Source: Henckelia pumila (lineage: Eukaryota; Streptophyta; Magnoliopsida; Lamiales; Gesneriaceae). Taken from it: a stretch of DNA of 64,000 bases. Made by a program: the position numbers and the translations under genes. The notes below the pieces were generated by a model. That model was not told the DNA's origin. It searched no databases and saw only the letters and a program-made list of their open reading frames with translations. This document shows, piece after piece, positions 9,551 to 21,230 of this stretch. The stretch is from the NCBI RefSeq assembly GCF_033568475.1, contig NC_133123.1, forward strand, positions 61,139,522 to 61,203,521. Reading direction: 5' to 3'. Numbering within the stretch: position 1 is the stretch's first letter; each line of letters starts with the position of its first letter.

Positions 9551-12500
9551 GAGGATAATGAGAAGGTTATCGCAGGTACATTTCTGTTATATGGCATACC
9601 TGCTCTCATACTTATTGACACTGGTGCATCTCATTCCTTATTTCTGCACGTTTTGTTAAGAGACATAAGTTGCCATGCATTGCACTGGACGTATTAGTTT
9701 CTGTTTCTACTCCGACGGGTCAGTCTACTTTGGCTAAGCGTCTAGTGATGGGTTGCCCTTTAGAGTTCGAAGGGAAAATTTTGATAGTGAATCTCATGGT
9801 TCTGGCGATGGACGACTTTGATTGTATTCTGGGGATAGACATGTTGACTACCTATCAAGCTTCAGTGGACTGCTATCAAAGATTAGTACGCTTTCATCCG
9901 GATGGGAGTGATAGCTGGTTTTTATATGGAGAGGGAGCGCGACCCCCGATGCCATTGGTATCAGCTTTGAGAGCCTGTCGAGCTCTAGAGTCTGGTAGGG
10001 AAGGCTACCTTATCTATGCAGTTGATTTATCCGCTGAGAGCGTTGGGTTAGAAAGTATTCCAGTGGTGGATGAATTCCCAGATGTATTTCCAAATGAGAT
10101 TCCTGGTTTTCCTCCTGCTAGGGAAGTCGAGTTTGGCATAGAGTTGATACCGGGTACTTCGCCTATTTCTCGAGCACCGTATCATCTGGCTCCGTCAGAG
10201 ATGCGTGAGTTGAAGAATCAGTTACATGATCTTTTGGACAAGGGGTACATTTGTCCTAGTGTATCTCCTTGGGGAGCTCCTGTTCTTTATGTGAAGAAGA
10301 ATGATGGGTCTATGCTGTTGTGCATTGACTATCGGCAGCTGAACCGAGTTACTATGAAGAACAAGTATCCTTTGCCTCGTATCGATGACTTGTTTGATTA
10401 GCTGCAGGGTACTTTGGTTTACTCCAAGATTGACTTGCGATCTGGGTATCATCAGATGAGAGTCCGAGACCAGGACATAGCCAAGACTGTATTCCGTACT
10501 CGCTATGGGCATTATGAGTTTCTAGTGATTCCTTTTAGTTTGACTAATGCGCCAGCTATATTTATGGATCCGATGAACCGCGTTTTCAAGGAGTTTTTGG
10601 ATAAGTTTGTCGTGGTTTTAATTTACGACATTTTGGTATATTCGCGTGATGCAGACGAGCATGTTTCTCACTTGCGGTTGGTACTGCAGACTCTTCGGGA
10701 TGAGCAGTTGTACGCCAAACTAAGTAAGTGTGAGTTTTGGATGGATCGAGTGATCTTTCTTGGCCTTATCATATCTAGGGAGGGGGTTTCTGTTGATCCG
10801 AGCAAGATCAAGGCTGTCCTTAATTGGTCGCGCCCGACGACGGTTGCTGAGATCCGTAGTTTTCTTGGTCTAGCAGGATATTATCGTTGCTTTATTCTGA
10901 ACTTCTTGCAGCTAGCTCGACCTTTGATGCAGCTTACCCGCAAGGGTGTTGATTTCAAGTGGTCCTCAGAGTGCGAGGAGAATTTTTGTGAGCTTCGACG
11001 GCGGTTGACTTTTGCTCCAGTATTTGCATTACCGTCAGGATCTAGAGGGTATGTGGTGTACACAGATGCTTCTCTTCAGGGGTTAGGTTGTGTTCTGACT
11101 CAGAATGGGCATGTGATCGCATAATCTTCTAGACAGTTGAAGTTACACGAAGACAATTATCCAGTTCATGATTTGGAGTTGGCAGCTATTGTGTTCGCTT
11201 TGAAGATCTGGCGTCATTATCTGTATGGCGAGAAATTTGAGATCTTCACCGACCACAAGAGTCTCAAGAATTTGTTCACTCAGGCGGAGTTGAACATGAG
11301 GCAGAGACGTTGGATGGACTTGCTTAAGGATTATGATTGCGAGATTAAATACCATCCGGGAGCTGCTAATCTCACCGCTGATGCCTTGAGTCGCAAGGTG
11401 CGACTATCGCACTTCAGACTTGTTCGATGTCTAGTGCACTCGAGGAGTGTTGTTCTTTAGGGTATACCTTCAAGCACAAGAAAGGTATGCAAAGTATCCA
11501 GATGTTTGCGATACTATCTGGGCCAGCTTTTTATTCGCGGATTCGGGATGCTCAGATGTCTGATTCGAAGACCCAGCATTTGGCTCGTTTAGCCAACGAG
11601 GGTAGTACGTCTGGATTTCACTATCAGTCAGGTGGATTTCTGTGTTTGTCTGGTAGGCTTGTGATTCCGGATAATGAAGAGTTGCAAGAGGAGATCTTGT
11701 CTCAGGCACATCACACTAAGTTGAGTATTCATCCGGGAAGCAACAAAATGTACAAGGATCAACGTACTCGGTTTTGGTGGAAGGGAATGAAATGCAGCGT
11801 GTATCGGTATGTTTTGAAATTCTTGGTCTGTCAGCAGGTCAAGGAATAACACCGACGACCTGGAGGTTTGCTTCACAGTCTGCCTATTCCTGAGTGGAAA
11901 TGAGAGCTTATCACGATGGATTTTGTGACCCATTTGCCGGTAACCTCGAGGAATTGTGATGCTATCTGGGTTGTGGTGGACCGACTCACCAAGTCAGCGC
12001 ATTTCATTGCCTATATCCGATAGTACTCTATGGATCGCATGACTCGGTTGTACATTCAGGAGATCGTTCGACTTCATGGAGTGCCTGTGAGCATTGTCAG
12101 CGATCGAGACCCTAGGTTTACTTCTAGGTTCTGGGGGAGTTTTCAGCGTGTGATGGGCACTACTCTCAGTTTGAGTACCGCCTATCACCCGGAGACTGAT
12201 GGACAGTCAGAGCGCACTATCCGTACTTTGGAGGATATGCTTCGACCGTGCACTATGGACTTTGGTTCAGCCTGGCAGGATCATTTTCCATTGATTGAGT
12301 TCGCGTACAACAACAGCTATCATACTAGCATTGGGATGTCTCCTTTTGAGGCATTGTACGGGCGATGTTGTCGTACTCCACTCTTCTAGGAAAGAAGTGG
12401 GGGAGAGACATGCTGAGGGACCAGAGTTAGTCCAGCTGACAACATATATTGTTGATCTGATCAAGAAACAGATTAAGACTGCACAGGATTGTCAGGCCAG

Positions 12501-12954
12501 CTATGCTGATACTAAACGTAGACCTTTGCAGTTTGATGTTGGGGAAAAAGTGTTTCTGAGAGTTTCACCTTTCCGCAGGATTCTCAGATTCGGCATTAAG
12601 GGAAAGTTGTCTCCCAGATTTATCGGTTCGTTTGAGATCTTGGACAACATTGGAGATTTAGCATATCGGCTAGCTTTGCCACCGTATCTGTCCAGTATTC
12701 ACAACGTGTTCCACGTATCTCTGTTGCGACGATATGTGGCGGATCAGTCTCATATTCTGCAGCCGTCTGAAGTTCAGGTGGATACAAATTTGACTTATGT
12801 AGAGAGACCTATACGTATCCTGGATCATAAGGATAAAGTCTTGCAGAATAAAGTCATTCATCTGGTTTTGGTGCATTTGCAGCGCCGAGACACTGAAGAA
12901 GCCACTTGGGAGCTGGAAAGCAGGATGCGTTCAGAACATCCTGAGTTATTCTGA
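9551..12954 (+). pseudogene. G1 pol (PR-RT-RH-IN-chromo-like)
   Basis: Aspartic protease with DTGASHS at 9617. RT spans 9985-10900 with [32 protein letters not shown] and the catalytic region as [11 protein letters not shown], so the first Asp of the usual IDD motif is Tyr. RNase H has [13 protein letters not shown] and [10 protein letters not shown]. Integrase has the HPGSNKMYKD zinc-finger region and [12 protein letters not shown] and [14 protein letters not shown]. The C-terminus is VERPIRILDHKDKV to RSEHPELF, stop at 12952-12954. Breaks: frameshifts near 9640-9690, 11400-11460 and 12380; stops at 10399, 11122, 11847, 11901, 12021 and 12387. The element cannot move itself. Confidence 0.9.
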
Positions 12955-13073
12955 TTGCTATTTCAGTATTGTACTAAAATTGTACCTTGTAATCATTTGA
13001 TTTTAATAAAGAATTTTTCTGCATGTTGTTTTTTATTCAATACTTAAGATCTGATTTCGAGGACGAAATATCT

Positions 13074-13087
13074 TAAGTGGGGAAGAA
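13074..13087 (+). other. Polypurine tract of G1
   Basis: AAGTGGGGAAGAA directly before the 3' LTR start at 13088; primer for plus-strand DNA synthesis. Confidence 0.75.
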
Positions 13088-14420
13088 TGTAGTAGGCCAA
13101 AACCAAATCAGTTAATTAAGGGAAATAATTGCAATTAAGAAACTCAAGTTCGGACACTCCGAAGGGAAGATCAGAGGCTCCGAACGGGATCAGACGGTCC
13201 GAAGCCAGGATCGGAGGCTCCGAACATGTTCGAACGCTCCGTCGGCAGGTTCGGACGGCCTGATCAGAGTCCAGTATTATGTCATTGCTTACGTCAGCAA
13301 GGTGACGTCATTGCTGACGTATTGATGGGACTTCGGACGCCCCGAAGTTGAGTTCGGATGGCCCAAATGTGTTTGGAGGCTTCGAAGTGGGGTTCGGACG
13401 GCCCGAACTCCGTCTATAAATAGAGGAGCCGAGATTCATTTTCAGATGCACCATTAACCTCTCTTCTCTCGATTCCTTAGTCTTCTAGCTTAGATCTAGG
13501 GAATTCTAGGCATCCCATTGGGAATCCGGAAGTGGAGTAGCGATCCAGGCATCGTAGCGGAGCTGTGGCCTAGTTTTGAGGCAAGCGACAACAACGGGCT
13601 GACGACGGACGCAGGTATAGCTTTTGCTTCCTAAAAATATTTAGGAGTATGCAATAGCTTAGTTAAGGCTTTTAGAGAACTATAATGATATTAGTATCAT
13701 TTGGCTTTGTAGTGCGGATTATAGGCATAGACCTAGAGCTGGTAAAGCGTGCCTAGTATTTGAGGTACGAAAGTACTGTTCGAGATATCCTGATTGAGTA
13801 TGCATGTATTATGTGACTGCATGATTTATATGATTTCATGCTGGCTACATATGAATCTTGAGCTATCTCTTTTGAGATGTCTGTTAGTAGGGTTCTATCC
13901 TATCCTGTTAGTGGATGAACTTCCATCGATTTGAGTCCGACATATCCACTAGTATTTTTGGTATGTGAGCCACCTCCTGAAGCGACGGCACAATGTGCTA
14001 CATACCAGCGCCCGGTCTGTCTTCATTATCTGATTCTTGACCTCTAGTCAGTAGGCGGTACACTTGCATTCATGTATACTCATACTCTCGTACTGAGTGT
14101 TTTATGCTCACGTCTCGTACTTTGTGTATCTAGACACCCTATTCCATGGGGCAGGGTTGCGATTGGATGAGGCGGGTGGATCCAAGAGGAGCTAGGCAGT
14201 GGATGGCCAGCTGGAGCTTCGCCTGGGGTTTTATTCTGTTGTATTAGGTTTATACACTATTCAATTTGGTTGTATAACTATTTGGATATTTACAGATTCC
14301 TTTCCTTGAGATTATATATTATTATTGCTTCCGTAGTTTAATTCTGGTTTACCATTTTAATTAAGTTAATTGCATGCCTAAGTCTCTGATTAGTAGGTGA
14401 TCTCGGTAAGGGTCACTACA
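13088..14420 (+). repeat. 3' LTR of G1
   Basis: 1333 bp, one base shorter than the 5' LTR, with the same U3 palindromes (13147-13408) and TATA box (13415-13422). Differences from the 5' copy are mostly transitions, as expected from decay of methylated cytosines. Confidence 0.92.
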
Positions 14421-16272
14421 TGGTGTGCTTGAGCGAGAAGGGATCGGGTCCAGCCCCCTCATGGCTTGCTCGAGCGCACCATGCGGCTCTTGAGCGAGCT
14501 GAGCTCTGCCGAACTTTCAAAATTCATCTATTTTGTTGTCTAGAAAAGGATTTTTGATGTACTTATAGATATACAACTCATACATGCATAAGAACATCAC
14601 CAAAACATGTTATACTAGCAAGAAATAGTTTGGACAAGAAGTTCAACATGTTTATTCAATTACAACTTCACAAAGTTGCTACAAATACACAAGTTTAGAT
14701 CCAACTATCAACTACTAAGTTCATACAACTTCTTAACAAAATATACATATGCTAAACTTGTTTCAAAACACAATGTTTGACAGCAACTATACATCTTAAC
14801 CCGAGTCACCACATACTAATTATCTCTCTTGAGCTACCCATGTCGTCTCTGGCTAGCTCCTGTCCTATCTGATGCCATGCCCACATACAAAACAAGACAG
14901 CAGCCGAAAAAACATCCGGTGAGAATATAATTCTCAGTATAAAAGACATATACATGCATGAAAGATATTACATCAACTAAAAATATATCAATTCAAGATA
15001 TAGAGTAAAACAACACATGAATCGCAAATTGATTCAAGTATTCAGATTCGTATCCGATATCTGCCATCAAGATTCGGATCCGATCTTGATATAGATATCC
15101 ATCTATCGTAGTTCGTATCCGACTCAAAAATAAAGGTTCATATCCGACCTTGGATTTAGAATCAATTCAACTATTATATCATAAGCAATAACTAATTTGC
15201 ATTCAAAGACATCAAGTTCTAATTCAAGCACATATAGTAAACAAGTATGTGTTTTGTAGGGAAACTCAAGAATCCTCATCTGGAGTATCATTTCCCTTTG
15301 ACGATCGATGTCATATTATTCCTTTAGTTTCTTGGTTCTTTGTGCTCCAAATCTTGATCAAATCTATCAAAAACCATCCATCAAAATTCTGCTCAAATCA
15401 TGAAAATTCATTCAAGACAAAGTAACTTCAAACCTTGATCAAATCTATTCCGGTTCGAAGGCGGACTTATCGAGTCGATAAATTCTTATCAAATCTGAAA
15501 TATAGTGATTACAACCACAAATAATATCAGCTTCAATTCATATGATACACAGCTCAATCAATCTAGTCTAACGTGATCATTTTTTAACCGACGGCGTAAC
15601 GGTATCAAAATCGGTAACCAAAACTATATCTCTATCAATCTAACAATCATATTCAACACATATCCCCTACATATCAGCTGATATACGTTCAACATCATCA
15701 AGATCAGTAGACATAAATTTCGAATATAAACTATAAAAATCATATCAAATTCAAACGATATCTGATCTTTGATCCGATTTCAATATAACAATACATAGAA
15801 CTTCAAGTAACCCAATACAAGATCAATTCTGATTTCTCCCAACATTAATAATTTCAAACCATCCTGAATTTGAAAAACACTTAATTAAAATGTATCTCTT
15901 CTTTCAAGGACCACAGAACTAAGCTCGAATTTGAAATCGGATAACCGAATCTTGCAAAATCAAAGTTTGAAAATGAAGAACAAGCTTGGAAAATCTGAAT
16001 TTGAGCTCTTGCTCGGTTCTTGCTGCTGAAGATATGAATGAAATAATACCTATACACGTTGATATCCACTAAGTGCCACGTGTAAGTCATTAAATCCCAT
16101 TTTTGTGTTTTAGCCCCTAAATTCTGGCTTAATTGCAAATCAGTCACCGAACAAGCGATTTAATTCAATTTCAATCCTAAATAATTTAAAATTTTTAGAA
16201 TTTAATTATAAACTCTAAATATTCTCAAATTAAATATTCTCGAATTAAAATTAAATAATTTCGGGCCTTACA

Positions 16273-16771
16273 TTTCTCCCCCTCTGTGACATGATTTCGT
16301 CCTCGAAATCGCATGCAATCTGTACACATAAGATAATGAAATAACAGGAACATAATAAGGACTCACATTAATGAAATAATTCAGGAAATATCTGTCTCAT
16401 GTCTGAATCAGTCTCCCAAGTAGCTTCTTCAACTCCATGGCGACTTCACTGAACTTTGACCAACTGAATAATCTTGTTTCTGAGCTATTTTTCTTTACGA
16501 TCAAGAATCTGTATTGGTTGCTCAAAATAGCTAAGAGTCTTGTCAAGTTCAGCTTCATCAGTTGAAGAATATGAGATGGATCAGGCTGATACTTTCGAAG
16601 CATAGAAACATGAAATACATCATGAATACCAGACAAATATGGAGGAAGAGCGAGTCGATAAGCAAGATCACCTATCTTCTCAATAATCTCATAAGGATCG
16701 ATAAAACATGGAGATAACTTTCTCCTCTTGTCAAATCTGACTGTGCCTTTAAATGGAGATATCTTCAAAAT
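16273..16771 (-). pseudogene. G3 gypsy pol, C-terminal part
   Basis: The minus-strand frame ending at 16397 encodes the end of a chromovirus polyprotein: SPFKGTVRFDKRRKLSPCF, IEKIGDLAYRLALPPYLSG, IHDVFHVSMLRKYQPDPSHIL. Between the frame end and the LTR at 16272 lies the polypurine tract (complement of 16273-16283) and non-coding sequence. The frame is truncated on its N-terminal side exactly where the CACTA end begins at 16772. The family is Ty3/gypsy, Tekay/Del-like. Fragment G5 at 49701 could be an upstream part of the same ancestral element preserved in the other block copy; this is inference. Confidence 0.8.
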
Positions 16772-16794
16772 CACTAGTAGAATTTCCTTCATTT

Positions 16795-17430
16795 ACTTCG
16801 GTTATAAACTGAAGTCGTAGGTAGATAAATAACAAAGTAGTGTCACGTGAAGTAATAGATACTGTTTTACTTCGCGTTATAACCGAAGTCGTAGCCCTGA
16901 AATTACCGAAGTCTTTGGTCGGTTCATGGAGCCAAAATCGGTTCGGGATTGGGTCGATGCCGAAGTAAAAGCATATATTTTACTTCGGAAATTTTATTAA
17001 CTAATGAAGTAAAATAAAGTCGTTTACTTCGTTAATTTCATAATTTCCCGAAGTAAAAGATATGCTTGTACTTCGTCAATTAATGAAATTGACGAAGTAA
17101 ATGATATGTTTATACTTCGACAATGATACTAATTGACGAAGTAGAAGTCTTTTACTTCGCCAACTTCACTAATCGACGAAGAAAAAGAATGTATTGTACT
17201 TCGGCAATTTCAATAATTGGCGAAGTAGAAGACATTTGTTTGCTTCGTCGATTAGTGAAATTGCCGAAGTAATAGAAGATATATGACTGCAACATTTACG
17301 TTGACTGATGAAGTAAAAGTTCTATTTAACTTCACATGTTATGTATTGTGGTGAAGTAATTAATTCAAACGACTTCGTTGTTACAGATTTATGGTTATTT
17401 ATTTAACTTCACCATTTAATTTTATTGAAG
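16795..17430. repeat. CACTA subterminal repeat array
   Basis: Dozens of short direct and inverted copies of ACTTCG, often with flanking T-rich or AAAA sequence, e.g. TTTACTTCGG and CGAAGTAAAAG. In CACTA elements such repeats bind TnpA-like proteins. No coding sequence. Confidence 0.75.
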
Positions 17431-17460
17431 TAAAAACATATGTTCCACTACATTAAATTT

Positions 17461-18345
17461 AGATACAATAATGCCACAATATAAATATATTTTTGGAACT
17501 TAAAATAGACTAATAAGGTTCATAAATTATCCATCCCAAAATAACGAACATCCATAAATCTACAAGTATATCCACCAAATAACCGAAAATATGCATGTAT
17601 CCACAAGTATTTCTACAAAACTAAAAGTTTATCCACAGAGACAAAACAAAGTATTATCCCAACGTGCATGACACATTTAGGCACCTACATAAAAGTAGAC
17701 GAATTCACTCCATTAACTTCTAACTTCATCAGATTGATCTTGGCTGTAATATTAGTTCTTGATGGATCCTGCAAACAGAAATGTAAAAAAAGATAGCTCA
17801 ATGTCAATAAGAATGCAATCATCTTCAGGAAACAAGTAAACATCTATAGTTTTCTTGGTGAAGTCACTTGAATGTAAAAACATCTATAAGACTGCAGGCT
17901 TGATACATAAGATGATACATGTTTATATATAGGTAGTGGCCTTGGATAGTCCCCTTGATTTCCACATCATCAAAATCCATAAAAACTAAAGATACAAGCT
18001 AAGAAAGTAGATAAATTATTACACAAAATTTACAAAATACCAATATGTTGTTAAGAAATGAGACTTGAACCTAACTCATCCCAAAAACTAAACTATGTTG
18101 GCTTTAGTGTCTTCAACAAAACATTGCCACAACGGATTAAGAAAACAGAAATAAAACTCCTCATCTTTAAGAAACATTCTAGTGTGTTTCCCTACTTTCA
18201 TCATCCAAGTAATCGTGAAAGAATTGAACTTCGGATATTTTATGGATCCTAATTCAAGAGACTTAAATGAAGCTAGAAGAAATCTAACTCATCCGACAAG
18301 TGCTTCAAGCAATCTAGTAGCAGAAGCAACAGAAAAAAAACTCAC
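17461..18345. other. CACTA interior, AT-rich, no gene recognised
   Basis: About 885 bases with only short frames (e.g. 18058-18252), none with a recognisable domain. It may include intron sequence of the captured nuclease fragment that follows on the minus strand. Confidence 0.5.
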
Positions 18346-18663
18346 CTCTTCTTTTTTGTGATGCTCACTCCATTGAAGGATGGTACGCAACCAACACTAT
18401 TAAAGACATTGTCGAGGGCTATCTCTTTACCATTACCATATCGAACCGTCTTAAAGACTATCTGCAAGAATTGGCGCGAGAAAAGTTTATGCTGAAATCT
18501 AGCAAAAACTGAGTAACATCTGATTTTGACAGGGCACGATTTCTTACAGCTGGACAACCATATGCTAGTAAGTCACTGTCCTCTAAAATGACTGCTAAAA
18601 CCCCACCATCTTCAACTTCAAGACCAGACATGTACGCCAATTGTGCATCTGCCTCATATGGAG
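18346..18663 (-). pseudogene. EXO1/FEN-type 5'-3' exonuclease gene fragment, two exons
   Basis: Minus-strand exon 18663-18548 encodes [20 protein letters not shown] then [18 protein letters not shown]. It is followed by an intron with GTAAGA donor and TGCAG acceptor (18547-18462), and exon 18461-18346 encoding [20 protein letters not shown] and SVGCVPSF. PYEADAQ and [11 protein letters not shown] are the acidic-residue motifs of the XPG-I region of XPG/FEN1/EXO1 family nucleases (DNA repair, nucleus). The spacing and the continuation fit a plant EXO1-like protein. Only about 75 residues are present, with no N-terminal or downstream domain. The segment after SVGCVPSF (NGVSITKKKR) does not look like the nuclease. 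It is a captured, non-functional fragment inside the CACTA-like region. Confidence 0.75.
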
Positions 18664-18837
18664 CTACAACAAATTAAATAGTCTCTAATCTCAAAATCTG
18701 AAAATTAAAACAGTTGGTACTATTGATGAGTCCTGCATGCCACAACTTAGTTTGGAACTGGAAGTTATTATACACCCAAAATATAACATATACACCCACA
18801 ACATGAAATTGTGAATATGGAAACTTTTGGACCAAAA

Positions 18838-19055
18838 TTAATAATAACCTACAACATGTAGAAAATAGAAGAATCAACAGTTTTGTCATGTTAAAAGATA
18901 TTCAAGTTAATAATAACTTGCAGCATGTAGAAAATAGTAGAATCAGCAGGTTGGTCATGTTAGAAGATGTTAGAAGATATTCAAGTTAATGATAACCTGC
19001 AGCATGTATAAAATAGCAGAATCAGCAGGTTGGTCATGTTAGAAGATATTCAAGC
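18838..19055 (+). repeat. Three tandem repeats, ~70-79 bp unit
   Basis: Units at 18838-18906, 18907-18985 and 18986-19055, each beginning TTAATAATAACCT or close and ending GTCATGTTAGAAGATATTCA or close. The second unit has an internal 10 bp duplication. They lie between the nuclease fragment and the next captured exons. Confidence 0.75.
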
Positions 19056-19078
19056 TCTTACCAAAGAAAATGAGGGTA

Positions 19079-19386
19079 CCTTGTGAGAAATTACCAAGTT
19101 TTTTGTGATGCTCACTCCATTGAAGAAACAACAATTCCAATTTCTTTTCCTCTGCCTTCACAGTAATACGCGCCCTTAGAGTTTAAAATAACACAGACAA
19201 TAGAGAAAATAATTCAGAAGTGCTACTATTTTGCATTAAGAAGAAAGAATAACATAAAGTTTCAGTATATATACATAATATATCAAAATTAACATCGAAC
19301 TAGGTCTCTTCTCCGCTTTTCTGCAATCTGCTCACTCTCTTGCTGCCTCAACTTTTCACTTTCTTCACGTGCTCGTTGTTCAGCCT
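19079..19386 (-). pseudogene. Two exon-like fragments of an unidentified charged protein
   Basis: On the minus strand, after a TATGTAG acceptor, 19386-19297 encodes AEQRAREESEKLRQQ and EQIAEKRRRDLVR, strongly coiled-coil-like. Then, after intervening sequence, 19171-19079 encodes VKAEEKKLELLFLQWSEHHK and KLGNFSQ. I do not recognise the parent gene. Part of the second exon (19099-19125) is identical for 27 bases to the end of the nuclease fragment's second exon at 18352-18378, read there in another frame. It is probably a captured host gene piece; function unknown. Confidence 0.4.
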
Positions 19387-20653
19387 ACATAAACACATGA
19401 TATTTTAAGTTAATTGACATGGAAAGAATATCGCCCTTAAAATTTTAAAAGTACATAAATATATGTTCAACTTTTATAGTCACTTACAAGAAAGGCCAAG
19501 CTAGGTAAGACAAATTCATTAAAAAAATTTATGAAAATGGAAAGAAAACAATAACAATTAAAAAAATCTAAGATACAAATTTTTTGAGTATTGTTTCACA
19601 AATCAAAGTAAACTAAAGCTCACGACATGTTGATCAAATTATAGAATAAATCAAAAGAACACTTCAAATCTAACACACTTCCCAGAATAAAATGGAGAAA
19701 CCCACGACATGTTGATCAACTTATTCAGCACAAATGAATGTAAAATTTGACCCAAAGCTCTGCTATCAACACAAGGTAAAATAAATTTCATGAAGTTACC
19801 GGGTAATTTGACTCTTGCTTAGCAATTCTACTATCTAACATCAAAGAAACTGGCAAGATCAACTAAAATTAGTGTACAGATAGTAGGTTGAGGAATATTC
19901 AAGAGATGACTTAGTTACCTTTTAACCCACTTTAGTGTACCGACATCTACATTTTTCCATCAATAATCGCCAATGCACCAGATCCAGGTTCCTTAGTAAA
20001 TGTGCCTTTTACTACCTACAAGCACAGTCCTTAATCCAAACTGATCAGCACAAATACGAGAATTATTTGTACACTAGAATGTTTATTCCAAGTGCTAGAC
20101 ATCTTGAGACCAGTTTATCAAGAAGAAGACTTGAACTTGTTTTTCCAAATTCCGGTTCAGTAGACACAAAATTATGATTTAATTTTTCAAGACAAAGTCA
20201 CAAGTACATAGTGAATTTAATCACAATTTTCTTAGAACAGGACCACGATTGCTTTGAAACTCAAATGAATGTTCATATACACGGTATAAATCAATAGCAA
20301 TTAATCACAAATACCTATTATCGCATTCCAAATGAACTGAAACAGAACCGAGAGTGCAAAATGAGGAAACACGGAGCTTATGCTTGGAGTTAATCATTTT
20401 CAACATTAATCGTGGTGGAATATTCAACTAATTACAACAATACCTAAATAATTTTTTTATGGGTTGTGTTGTATTAATTAAAAATTTGTTTTAAAAAAAT
20501 TGATGCTTGAGACAGTCTCACTATCTCTTAATAAGAGTTTTTGTGTTTTGAAAATTGGAAAAAAGGATTAAATAAAATGAAAATATTATACTTTGAAGTA
20601 TATACATGGTAGAAACATATAATATTCCTGATGTGTTTTAGAAACCGTGAGTT
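19387..20653. other. AT-rich sequence, no gene seen
   Basis: About 1.27 kb with short frames only (e.g. 19935-20177) and no recognisable domain or terminal structure. Confidence 0.5.
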
Positions 20654-20666
20654 ATTTGTATATCAT

Positions 20667-20928
20667 CTTTTTTTTTTTCAAATGGGTTGAGCCCGAAGGA
20701 AACCCCATCCCACATGAGTCAGAGGCTTATTGGCTCATGCGGAGGTTAAATTGAGAGATTGCACGAGCGACAGGGACCTAAGGGAGGGAGCAACATGGCC
20801 GACCCCCCGAGCATACCCCACAATATTTCAGCAGGAATATGCTTCACACGAGGATCGAACCCGCAATGCTGAGAAATTTCTTTCCACGTCACCTCAGGTC
20901 TTACCAATTCGCCTATGCCCCTGTGAGC
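20667..20928 (-). mobile_element. tRNA-derived SINE, copy 1, 13 bp TSD
   Basis: On the minus strand it starts GCTCACAGGGGCATAGGCG, has an A-box-like TAGGCGAATTGG and a B box GGTTCGATCC about 50 bases later, a ~170 bp tRNA-unrelated body, and ends in an A-rich tail (complement of 20667-20678). It is flanked by perfect direct repeats ATTTGTATATCAT at 20654-20666 and 20929-20941, proving insertion as a unit. No coding sequence; RNA polymerase III would drive it. Confidence 0.88.
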
Positions 20929-21230
20929 ATTTGTATATCATTTTTTGTTTCAAAATCATGTGGGTACGTATGTTTTTGTATGGATGATGTTATTTGTGAA
21001 ATTGTTGTGAACCCATTATGTTAATTGCGTTGAAAACAGAAATAATATGAGCATACATTTCAAATTATAATAAAATTATTATAAACTAGTTGGTGTCTTA
21101 ATTGATTAGTTGAAAATTTACTTTTATAGATGATTGATCAGTTAGATATGATCACAAATAATACGTGATAGACAATAAATCAATAATTTCTATTTTTGTC
21201 TTTGATTTCGATTAGAAGAAATCATATTTA

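Larger units (their letters stand above)
7133..14420 (+). mobile_element. Gypsy element G1, structurally complete, decayed
   Basis: 7288 bp plus-strand Ty3/gypsy element flanked by TGGTG at 7128-7132 and 14421-14425, inserted into the G3 LTR. Order: 5' LTR, tRNA-iMet-type PBS, gag, protease, RT, RNase H, integrase, chromo-like C-terminus, polypurine tract, 3' LTR. This order and the C-terminal sequence fit a plant chromovirus (Tekay/Del-like). Several stops and frameshifts make it non-autonomous. The LTRs differ by about 18 positions in the first ~230 bases by eye, so the insertion is not recent. Confidence 0.92.
1039..14577 (+). repeat. Duplicated repeat block, copy 1
   Basis: With later insertions removed, this stretch matches 21018-49496 in the same order and orientation: 1039-1830 with 21018-23612, 2132-3070 with 26845-27778, 3071-7007 with 27779-49227, and 7008-7132 plus 14426-14577 with 49228-49496. 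Sampled 200-base segments differ at roughly one base in twenty. Copy-specific insertions are C0, the solo LTR 4089-5639 and G1 7133-14420. The block is an old mosaic of TE pieces duplicated as a unit. Confidence 0.85.
7008..16272 (-). repeat. 3' LTR of gypsy G3 (split by G1)
   Basis: Minus-strand LTR of about 1.97 kb in two pieces, 7008-7132 and 14426-16272. The plus-strand left end is TGTGGGGACCTCGG; the right end CTTACA is followed by TTTCTCCCCC, the complement of a polypurine tract. This type ends like the G4 LTR (GAGGTCTCACA). Its plus-strand left part contains repeated CTCGAGCG motifs (7110-7125, 14428-14500). The remainder (14580-16272) is AT-rich with no coding sequence seen. Confidence 0.8.
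16772..20653. mobile_element. CACTA-type (En/Spm) end with captured sequence; right end not found
   Basis: Starts CACTAGTAGAATT inside gypsy pol, followed by a long run of subterminal repeats built from ACTTCG and its complement CGAAGT in both orientations (16795-17430), the usual architecture of dicot CACTA elements. The interior (17460-20650) encodes no TnpD-type transposase that I can recognise but holds exon-like fragments of host genes. I could not find the matching TACTAGTG right end before 20653, so the true extent is unknown and the given end is only the last position before the SINE duplication. Confidence 0.6.

Noticed and set aside
17920..18180. Further exons of the captured nuclease in the CACTA-like region
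   Set aside because: Short possible peptides on the minus strand did not resemble nuclease sequence and lacked consistent splice sites.
16772..20653. Complete CACTA transposon
   Set aside because: The left terminus is convincing but no TACTAGTG right terminus, 3 bp target duplication or transposase could be located, so only the end is claimed.
20840..20925. tRNA-like sequence with A and B box
   Set aside because: It is the head of a SINE: tRNA-unrelated body, A-rich tail and 13 bp target duplication; no tRNA cloverleaf was supported.
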